This document shows positions 5,803 to 11,070 of a DNA stretch of 11,070 nucleotides, in pieces. The notes under the pieces are model-generated. The model was not told the origin of the DNA and did no database searches. It worked only from the letters and a program-made list of their open reading frames with translations. The DNA lies in the NCBI RefSeq assembly GCF_010892395.1, contig NZ_JAACKB010000066.1, positions 1 to 11,070 of the forward strand. The letters are read 5' to 3'. Numbering within the stretch: the first letter of the stretch is position 1; each line of letters opens with the position of its first letter. The translations under genes and the position numbers were made by a program. The DNA is from Sulfurovum sp. bin170. GTDB lineage: Bacteria; Campylobacterota; Campylobacteria; Campylobacterales; Sulfurovaceae.

Positions 5803-6645
5803 TTAAGCAAATTGAACGACAACTCTTTTTTTATAATTATCATCTCTTCTATGTCTATTTCTTCGGTTCCTTTTTCTAATATTTCTCTTAGGAGCTTTTA
5901 TACTGTTTATATGGTTTCGTGTCTCTTCAATAGTATCTCTTCCCATTTTAGTACCTCGTGATGATATGATATACTCCCATGATAGATTCTCTATTTTGTA
6001 AATAGTCTTTTTTAACTCTACTAGAGAGTAGTGGTTCTCTATTTTAGATTTTTGACTGTTATAGATATAATTTCCTACAAAAATTATCCCTCTTTTTGGT
6101 ATAAATACAACAAGATGTTGACTATCTCCATCTTCAAACTTTTTAATCTCTAAGGTTATTTCTCCTATAGAGATTTTGCTATGGGAGTTTTGATATATAT
6201 CTAATGGCATGAATTGGGTATTTATAAAGGCATCTTTTGAAATCTTTGTAGATAGATTAGGTACTCTTTTCTCTTTTAAAAGTATTTCATAGGATTTGGG
6301 TCCAATAAGTGTTGCTCCTTGCTCTTTGTAAAATTTATTGCCCAATATTTTTGTCTCATGAGCTGATGTATTGATAACATACTTAATAGGTAGAGCCTCT
6401 CTCTTTTGCATGATACGGTAAGCTTGTTCGGCATAACTATATGTGGGACCACTATCTATAACTATATAGCCATCCTTGCTCTCTACATAGCAGGTGTTGC
6501 TAACTCGCCCACCATTTTTCATATTTGCTTTTTCATTTAAACCAAAAAAACATGATACGCCCTCTGTGATAGTATACGCTCTAAGATTGTAATCAAAACT
6601 AAAACTGTAAATAGTTAGTAGTAGTACTGTAACAAAAAATCTCAT
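5803..6645 (-). CDS. exported metallo-beta-lactamase-fold protein, metal site degenerate, C-terminus probably frameshifted
   Basis: From the ATG at 6645 the product is 280 residues with a signal peptide (MRFFVTVLLLTIYSFS). The start was chosen because AGGGGG sits 6 nt upstream; an in-frame GTG at 6672 would place that site inside the gene. The fold is recognisable: NGGRVSN near 44-50, DGYIVIDSGP near 58-67, YVINT near 89-93, then ILGNKFYKEQGATLIGP and LVVFIPKRGIIFVGN. This matches exported MBL proteins of the SoxH/quinoprotein-relay type. The metal motif, normally HxHxDH, reads SAHETK (94-99), so only His96 remains. The later Asp ligand is Asn192 (GN for GD), and the last His is Arg230 (SRG for GHG). 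The final 31 residues are a basic tail (RNIRKRNRRNRHRR), while another frame there looks like the family's normal end. It is probably not a metallohydrolase: a non-enzymatic derivative or a decaying gene. Confidence 0.75.
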   Translation of the reverse strand: MRFFVTVLLLTIYSFSFDYNLRAYTITEGVSCFFGLNEKANMKNGGRVSNTCYVESKDGYIVIDSGPTYSYAEQAYRIMQKREALPIKYVINTSAHETKILGNKFYKEQGATLIGPKSYEILLKEKRVPNLSTKISKDAFINTQFMPLDIYQNSHSKISIGEITLEIKKFEDGDSQHLVVFIPKRGIIFVGNYIYNSQKSKIENHYSLVELKKTIYKIENLSWEYIISSRGTKMGRDTIEETRNHINSIKAPKRNIRKRNRRNRHRRDDNYKKRVVVQFA

Positions 6646-6801
6646 TCTATTCCCCCTTTTGAGTTTTTTCACTGAAATGATAATATAAGAGTTGGTAGTA
6701 AAAGTGAAATATATGATATTTTATTCTATTATAGTTGGTTGGCTTGTGTTTTAAGTTAAAGTGAGTTACTTATTTAGTCTTAAAGTTTAAGAAAGCTTAT
6801 A

Positions 6802-6830
6802 TTTACTTTCTTTTAAAAAAATGGTATGAT
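6802..6830 (+). promoter_or_regulatory. promoter of the N-acetylmuramidase gene
   Basis: TTTACT (6802-6807), a 17-bp spacer, and TATGAT (6825-6830); predicted start near 6837, leader about 20 nt. A 7-bp inverted repeat AAGAAAG (6789-6795) / CTTTCTT (6806-6812) overlaps the -35 box and could be an operator. The remainder of the 212-bp divergent spacer shows only AT-rich sequence. Confidence 0.45.
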
Positions 6831-6857
6831 AAACACATTCCATAAATAAAGGGGACA

Positions 6858-8018
6858 ATGATGTATCTGATTACGGATTTTTTAAAAGAGGGCAAAGATA
6901 AAAAGATAGCTATAAAACAGCTACAGGCACTACTGGTTTTTTTGGGTGATAGTATATCTGTTGATGGAGATTTCGGACCTATGACCACTAGAGCTGTAAA
7001 GAGCTTTCAAGAGAAGCACTCTCTGAGTGTAGATGGCAAGATAGGTGAACAGAGTTGGATTAAACTTTATAAGTTATCTAAAGATTATGCAGAGAGTTTG
7101 AATTCTGATGATGAAATTATAGAAGATATATCTATAGATTCAGAAGATTCTACTCTGATACGATGGTTGAGTGTCATCCTCTATCTGATAGACAATAGAG
7201 CAGAGATCTCCTCTAGTTTTAGTAAAGATTTGGAAGCTACTGTTTTGGAGTTTCAGGCTCAAAAAGGTTGTGAAGAGAGTGGATGTGTGGATTCTGGAGT
7301 TTGGGATAGAGTTTTTGAGGATGGTAGGGCAGAGATAGATGGTATATACTCTCTTCTGCTGACCAATGAGTATATAGATGAGAAGTCTATAGAGAATGGT
7401 TTAGCTCCTGCTGCTGTCAAGGCTGTGATAAAGGTTGAGTCGAGTGGTAGAGGATTTTACCAAGACAAGAGACCTACTATACTTTTTGAGGGGCATAAGT
7501 TTTGGGGTCAACTCAAATCCAAGGGTTTTGAGCCAAAGGAGTTGGTAGAGGGCAATGAGAATATTCTCTATCCATACTGGACTAAAAAGTACTATAGTCG
7601 TAGCTCTGCAAAAGAGTATAGTAGATTAGATAGAGCGATAGCCATTGATGAGGAGTCAGCACTCAAATCAGCGTCTTGGGGGATGTTTCAGATAATGGGC
7701 TTTAACCATAAGTCAGCTGGTTTTGATACAGTTTATGAGTTTGTGGAGTATATAAAGGTTAGTGAGGCAAATCAGCTTGAGGCGTTTTTTACTTTTTTGA
7801 AAAAAGGTGGATGTTTCAGACATTTGGAGAGTAAAGATTGGGAAAAATTTGCTAGATGTTATAATGGAAGTGGATTTAAAAAGAATGGCTATGACTCTAA
7901 ACTTGAAAAAGCCTACTTCAAATCTAAAGATATTGGAGGAGATGAGAAGATTATGGATGAGATTGCAACTCTCTATGCGAATGAGCTTAGAGAGGCGTTT
8001 ACTGTTTATGAGAAATAA
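6858..8018 (+). CDS. phage-type endolysin: two peptidoglycan-binding repeats plus N-acetylmuramidase domain (PF11860-like)
   Basis: Residues about 14-72 are a PG_binding_1 domain (QLQALLVFLG, VDGDFGPMTTRAVKSFQ, VDGKIGEQSW). Residues about 97-152 look like a second, diverged copy (STLIRWLSVILYL, LEATVLEFQAQKG, VDSGVW). Residues about 175-355 match the N-acetylmuramidase family: AVIKVESSGRGF with probable catalytic Glu194, RPTILFEGHKFW, SASWGMFQIMGFN at 271-283, and FARCYNGSGFKKNGYDSKL. The enzyme should cleave the MurNAc-GlcNAc bond of peptidoglycan. There is no signal peptide or membrane segment, so export needs a holin, a secretion system or lysis. No holin, spanin, tail or T6SS gene lies nearby. 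AAAGGGG at 6848-6854 precedes two ATGs (6858, 6861); either may start. A prophage remnant, domesticated lysin or secreted effector are all possible. Confidence 0.85.
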   Translation: MMYLITDFLKEGKDKKIAIKQLQALLVFLGDSISVDGDFGPMTTRAVKSFQEKHSLSVDGKIGEQSWIKLYKLSKDYAESLNSDDEIIEDISIDSEDSTLIRWLSVILYLIDNRAEISSSFSKDLEATVLEFQAQKGCEESGCVDSGVWDRVFEDGRAEIDGIYSLLLTNEYIDEKSIENGLAPAAVKAVIKVESSGRGFYQDKRPTILFEGHKFWGQLKSKGFEPKELVEGNENILYPYWTKKYYSRSSAKEYSRLDRAIAIDEESALKSASWGMFQIMGFNHKSAGFDTVYEFVEYIKVSEANQLEAFFTFLKKGGCFRHLESKDWEKFARCYNGSGFKKNGYDSKLEKAYFKSKDIGGDEKIMDEIATLYANELREAFTVYEK

Positions 8019-8274
8019 TATTTAGATTGGTTGAATAAGATACAGTAAAAAACAGGAAGAGCTATTAGTGGTTATATTTTTGAAAAAAATATGCTAAATG
8101 TTGATATATCGGGCTTTTCTTCACAATTAGAACACATAAGAGAGGTATACTTTGGACATGAGAGAGACAGTTTTTTCTTCCTATTTTATTGCCTCTTCTC
8201 ATAAAATGTCTATAGCTTTTACCTAATATTATTTTTTGCCAAAGTCGATTAGACACGGTAAAAGCTGACTTTTT
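8019..8274. other. 256-bp gap without a supported gene
   Basis: This spacer separates the convergent endolysin and MFS genes. It holds only short, unconvincing reading frames: a 63-codon GTG frame on minus (8256-8065) without a ribosome site, a 37-codon ATG frame on plus near 8091, and a minus-strand stretch reading CSNCEE after a stop. None resembles a family I know. It could be the remains of a decayed gene. The only clear structure is the inverted repeat at its right end. Confidence 0.4.
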
Positions 8275-8276
8275 TT
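8214..8276 (+). terminator. inverted repeat with T-run, candidate terminator
   Basis: AGCTTTTACC (8214-8223) and GGTAAAAGCT (8257-8266) are perfect 10-bp complements separated by 33 nt, followed by GAC and a run of seven T. A competing 6-bp stem AAAGTC (8241-8246) / GACTTT (8267-8272) overlaps it. The long loop makes a classic intrinsic terminator doubtful, but the position after the endolysin gene fits. Confidence 0.35.
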
Positions 8277-9606
8277 AACTTAATAGTCCTCTAACTTCAT
8301 CCTCATCTATCATATCTTTTTCATACTTTACAACAGCGATATTTTCAGTCTCATTAATATAAGTCTCAGATATAGCCTCATGCTCTGTTAGTGCTGAAAT
8401 TTTTTCTCTATCAAATATATCAAGAGGCAAGTAGACATTTCCACGATTGTTTGGACTTGGCATTGTTGCTACCCAGATAAACCAACCAACGGCGATTATC
8501 ATGACTACTATTGAGAGCGTAGCTCTGTCGTAGTGTTGTATTATCCAACCAGCTAAAAGACCACCTATTGTAATGCCGATGTATCCAAATGTATTGGCAA
8601 CTCCAATGGCAGCACCTTTTTGGTGGACTTTTGCAAACTTGCTAACAAAACTCTGTATAAGTGGTTCAAACATCATAAATCCTATCATAAATAGAGAGAC
8701 ACCAATGGAGAAAACTAGAGCTGAGTTTGCAAATCCCATAGCCATAAAACCAAAAAATATAGATACTACAGATATCATAAAGACCTGTTTACCTTTTCCG
8801 TACTTCTCCCCAAATATAGCAGAAGGAGCCATTGCAAAGATACCAAGAACTATCGCAGGAAGATAGACCTTCCAAAGCTCTACTTTTTCCCAACCAAAAC
8901 CACCATCAGCTATAGCTTGTGTCATGATTATAGGAATGGTAACAAATGCCATAGTCATAGTAGATGAGTGAAAGAGAAAAGTAATGTACATTCGTGTTAA
9001 TGCTTTATCTTTAAATACATCAATAAACTTCGACTCTTTTTCACTATAAGAGTGAACAATAGTTGGAGGTTTGGGTACTGCTGTAAATAGAATAGCTATT
9101 GCCATTACTGATAAAATTGCTGTTATCCAAAATAGTGTACTTATACCCCAGTTACCACTTACCACAGGAGCAATAATCATGGCAGCCGAAAAACTCATAG
9201 CGATAACTCCACCCATGATTGCCATAGCGTGAGCTCTCTGCTCCTCTTTGACAAGGTCAGCTATCATCGCTGTGACCACAGAGCCAATCGCCCCAGCACC
9301 TTGCAAGAATCGACCCACCAGTAGCATATAGATATTGTCACTCATCGCACATATGATGGAACCCAAGATAAAAATCATCAGACCTATAAAAAGGGTCTTT
9401 TTTCTTCCTATTTTATCACTTAGTTTTCCAAAAGGGACTTGGAAAATCGCTTGGGTAAAGGCATATCCACTCATTGCAGCACCTGCTAAAAAGGGAGTCG
9501 CTCCCTCCAATTCGAGTGCGTAGACGGAGAGGACAGGGAGGACGATAAATAGTCCGAAAAATCTCAATCCTATAATAGAACTGAGGGGTAGTATCTGTTT
9601 AAACAT
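8275..9606 (-). CDS. yajR: MFS efflux transporter with C-terminal YAM domain (YajR-like)
   Basis: The 443-residue membrane protein shows the 12-helix major facilitator pattern. It has motif A at 60-70 (GKLSDKIGRKK), motif B-like GRFLQGAGAIG at 98-108, and a proline-rich loop (PKPP, 178-181) before the central cytoplasmic linker. N-terminal sequences such as RFFGLFIVLPVLSVYAL and AFTQAIFQVPFG closely resemble E. coli YajR. After the last helix (about 365-382) residues 390-443 form a soluble tail (VYLPLDIF through VVKYEKDMIDEDEVRGLL) fitting the small ferredoxin-like YAM domain that distinguishes YajR. The protein is a proton-driven inner-membrane exporter; its substrate is not known from sequence. 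AAAGGT about 6 nt upstream supports the ATG. It is divergent from rdgB across 59 bp. Confidence 0.88.
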   Translation of the reverse strand: MFKQILPLSSIIGLRFFGLFIVLPVLSVYALELEGATPFLAGAAMSGYAFTQAIFQVPFGKLSDKIGRKKTLFIGLMIFILGSIICAMSDNIYMLLVGRFLQGAGAIGSVVTAMIADLVKEEQRAHAMAIMGGVIAMSFSAAMIIAPVVSGNWGISTLFWITAILSVMAIAILFTAVPKPPTIVHSYSEKESKFIDVFKDKALTRMYITFLFHSSTMTMAFVTIPIIMTQAIADGGFGWEKVELWKVYLPAIVLGIFAMAPSAIFGEKYGKGKQVFMISVVSIFFGFMAMGFANSALVFSIGVSLFMIGFMMFEPLIQSFVSKFAKVHQKGAAIGVANTFGYIGITIGGLLAGWIIQHYDRATLSIVVMIIAVGWFIWVATMPSPNNRGNVYLPLDIFDREKISALTEHEAISETYINETENIAVVKYEKDMIDEDEVRGLLS

Positions 9607-9637
9607 TGTAATACCTTTAATTGGATAAAATTTGTCC

Positions 9638-9644
9638 TATTATA
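9638..9644. promoter_or_regulatory. overlapping divergent -10 boxes between yajR and rdgB
   Basis: TATTAT on plus (9638-9643) and TATAAT on minus (9644-9639) overlap almost completely in the 59-bp spacer. They would give short leaders of about 15 nt (rdgB) and 26 nt (yajR), each containing an AAAGG-type ribosome site. Sharing this site means the two promoters should exclude each other. Confidence 0.4.
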
Positions 9645-9665
9645 TGGAAAAAAGGTTAAAAAGTT

Positions 9666-10259
9666 ATGAAAATTGTATTAGCAACAGGAAATAAGGGAAA
9701 ATTAAGAGAATTTAGAGAGATGTTTAGATGTGAGGTTACACCATTTTCTGAACTTCTTGGAGAGATAGATATTGTTGAAGATTCTGATAGCTTTAAAGGT
9801 AATGCTCTGATAAAAGCAAAAACTATTTATGAGAAGCTTGGAGAGGAGTATATAGTTATATCTGATGATAGTGGTATCTCTGTACCTCTACTTGGTGGCG
9901 AACCAGATATATACTCTGCAAGGTATGCAGGAGAGGGGGCTAGTGATAGAGATAATCTTCTGAAATTGGTTGAAAATATTAAAGCTAAAGGGGTAGATAG
10001 AACAACTGCTTATTATACTGCTTGTATTGCCATAGTTTCAAAATATGGTGAATATACAGTGCATGGTTGGATGCATGGGGATGTGATAACAGAGCCTAGA
10101 GGAGAGGGAGGTTTTGGATATGACCCAATGTTTGTTCCAGATGGGTATGCGTTGACACTTGGAGAGATTGATAATGAGGTGAAAAAGGGGATTTCTCACC
10201 GTGGTAAAGCTTTGAGATTGGCTAAACCTATTATTAAGTTGTTGGGTTCAACTTCATAA
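9666..10259 (+). CDS. rdgB: dITP/XTP pyrophosphatase (Ham1/RdgB family)
   Basis: This 197-residue cytoplasmic enzyme hydrolyses dITP, ITP and XTP to monophosphates and pyrophosphate, keeping deaminated purines out of DNA and RNA. The nucleotide-binding [10 protein letters not shown] motif is at 7-16, and [24 protein letters not shown] at 66-89 contains the catalytic Asp68. FGYDPMF at 150-156 binds the base, and the SHRGKAL signature is at 177-183. Length matches the usual 190-205. AAAAGG at 9650-9655 lies about 10 nt upstream of the ATG. The last 26 bp overlap the 3' end of the convergent unknown gene. Like ung, it is a DNA-precursor or lesion sanitation gene, but the two are not in one operon. 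Confidence 0.96.
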   Translation: MKIVLATGNKGKLREFREMFRCEVTPFSELLGEIDIVEDSDSFKGNALIKAKTIYEKLGEEYIVISDDSGISVPLLGGEPDIYSARYAGEGASDRDNLLKLVENIKAKGVDRTTAYYTACIAIVSKYGEYTVHGWMHGDVITEPRGEGGFGYDPMFVPDGYALTLGEIDNEVKKGISHRGKALRLAKPIIKLLGSTS

Positions 10260-10914
10260 TCAAAACAAAGTTACGAACCGTATAGTAACTATCTATATTT
10301 TTCCAATCAAGAGCAGAGATAGCTTTCTCTAAAACAGGAGACTCTTCGTTATTAATTAGGGCTTCTGTAATCTGCTTTCCGTCACCAATATTAGTCTGCA
10401 CTGCCCTTACAGCATAAATATCTTTATCTAAAGGCATAGATTTTATCATTTTCTCAATCTCGGCAAACATACTATCCGTCACTATCTCCTCTATAGGTTG
10501 CTCACCTCTATAGCCATAATTGCTAATTATAACTTGCCAACTATTCCCATTGATTTCCCATATATCACTGCCTACACCATTTTCAACTTTTTTAGCTTTA
10601 TCCCAAAATGCCATAATGAGAGTGTGTAGGATATTAACCTCAAACTGTTCAAAACAGTCAGCAATCGCCTCTTCAACAGTTGAGGAGTGTCCCACAAAAG
10701 ACTCTACAAAACTCTGATTGGGTAGCAAGATATGAATATCTACTTGCACAACAACAGAGTTCTCAAATTGTTCCATCTCAAACGCTTGTGCCACAATCCC
10801 AGGGAAGATACCATCTACAAAATAGTAGTCCTCTACCTGCTCTAGCTTCATATCAAACTGATCTAAAATCTCTAACAGTTGCTCATTTATATCTATATTT
10901 AACAGTTTACTCAT
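10234..10914 (-). CDS. conserved hypothetical cytoplasmic protein (possibly DUF6348-like)
   Basis: This is a 226-residue acidic protein without signal peptide or membrane helices. N-terminal residues 1-40 look helical. A beta-rich part follows ([26 protein letters not shown], about 50-75), then an amphipathic helix ([13 protein letters not shown]), [11 protein letters not shown], a [19 protein letters not shown] segment near 118-136, and a C-terminal half ending [14 protein letters not shown]. From memory, the order (ESFVG, helix, LHTLI, W-rich strand, YRG) resembles DUF6348, whose function is unknown; I am unsure of this match. AAGG 7 nt upstream supports the ATG at 10914. It converges on rdgB with a 26-bp coding overlap and is followed upstream by a palindrome cluster. 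It may be an immunity- or Imm-like small protein, but nothing in the neighbourhood supports a function. Confidence 0.6.
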   Translation of the reverse strand: MSKLLNIDINEQLLEILDQFDMKLEQVEDYYFVDGIFPGIVAQAFEMEQFENSVVVQVDIHILLPNQSFVESFVGHSSTVEEAIADCFEQFEVNILHTLIMAFWDKAKKVENGVGSDIWEINGNSWQVIISNYGYRGEQPIEEIVTDSMFAEIEKMIKSMPLDKDIYAVRAVQTNIGDGKQITEALINNEESPVLEKAISALDWKNIDSYYTVRNFVLIMKLNPTT

Positions 10915-10949
10915 ATTAGTACCTTGTATAGATTTCTTGCAAAACTCTT

Positions 10950-10979
10950 TTGGAGTCGGAGGCTTTAGCCCAATGCCAA
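10950..10979. repeat. imperfect hairpin, possible decayed REP-like element
   Basis: GGCTTTAGCC (10961-10970) is a 4-bp stem with TT loop, enclosed by TTGG (10950-10953) and CCAA (10976-10979). It lacks a clear GTAG head, but it lies next to two headed palindromes. Confidence 0.3.
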
Positions 10980-10993
10980 TGAATTAAAGATTT

Positions 10994-11018
10994 AGACAAG
11001 GGAGTCCCTTGTCTCTAC
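10994..11018 (-). repeat. REP-like GTAG-headed palindrome (minus orientation)
   Basis: Read on minus, GTAG (11018-11015) is followed by a 9-bp perfect stem AGACAAGGG / CCCTTGTCT with a 3-nt ACT loop. Stem and loop are closely related to the next element at 11039. Confidence 0.6.
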
Positions 11019-11038
11019 TGTTTTGAAATTGAAATATT

Positions 11039-11064
11039 GTAGGGACAATGGCACTGCCTTGTCC
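11039..11064 (+). repeat. REP-like GTAG-headed palindrome (plus orientation)
   Basis: GTAG (11039-11042), stem GGACAA(t)GGC (11043-11052, bulged T at 11049), loop ACT, stem GCCTTGTCC (11056-11064). With the inverted copy at 10994 it forms a head-to-head pair separated by 20 bp, as in bacterial interspersed mosaic elements. Confidence 0.6.
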
Positions 11065-11070
11065 TAATAA

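Noticed and set aside
5764..5961. 65-codon plus-strand frame opposite the MBL gene
   Set aside because: It is a shadow of the MBL coding strand, begins inside the REP pair and lacks a ribosome site.
6646..6672. GTG start extending the MBL-fold protein by nine residues
   Set aside because: It would put the AGGGGG ribosome site inside the gene and push a charged stretch in front of the signal peptide.
8065..8256. 63-codon minus-strand frame starting with GTG
   Set aside because: No ribosome site, no recognisable family, unusual composition; also in competition with the inverted repeat at 8214-8266.
10950..11070. CRISPR-like repeats at the right edge
   Set aside because: The repeats are palindromes in opposite orientation with unequal spacing; there are no regular direct repeats or spacers.

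Overview
The window is AT-rich DNA that reads as Campylobacterota (Sulfurimonas/Sulfurovum-like). The basis is by-eye protein resemblance: a PEB4/Cbf2-type periplasmic isomerase, a ComEA-like periplasmic helix-hairpin-helix protein, and an ispA-tkt neighbour pair that I recall from Campylobacter. Strong AAAGG-type ribosome sites and good -10 boxes with poor -35 boxes also fit. The genus is an inference.

Layout. At the extreme left, on the minus strand, are the first 11 codons of a MazE/AbrB-type antitoxin-like gene with its own TTGACA/TATCAT promoter; the rest lies outside. Next come a secreted ComEA-like DNA-binding protein with a long Lys/Ser/Glu tail (+) and uracil-DNA glycosylase ung (-). 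Divergent from ung is a cold-shock protein (+), followed on the same strand by short-chain prenyl synthase ispA, transketolase tkt and the PEB4-like isomerase. A convergent minus-strand gene encodes an exported metallo-beta-lactamase-fold protein that has lost most metal ligands and looks frameshifted at its C-terminus. Divergent from it is a phage-type N-acetylmuramidase without a signal peptide. Then come a YajR-type MFS transporter (-), the nucleotide-pool sanitiser rdgB (+), and a 226-residue protein of unknown function (-) whose end overlaps rdgB by 26 bp.

How the genes relate. Most are core functions: ung and rdgB keep uracil and deaminated or non-canonical purines out of DNA; tkt and ispA serve pentose phosphate and isoprenoid metabolism; the PEB4-like protein assists envelope protein folding. 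No operon of a new defence or biosynthetic system is visible. The accessory signal lies in the antitoxin start, the degenerate MBL gene, the solitary endolysin, and a set of short palindromes headed by GTAG. These palindromes sit at 634-654, 2788-2813, 5722-5774, 10994-11018 and 11039-11064. They have the architecture of REP elements mobilised by RAYT (TnpA-REP) transposases, and two of them overlap and form the stop codon of the preceding gene.

I saw no tRNA, rRNA, CRISPR array or complete insertion sequence.
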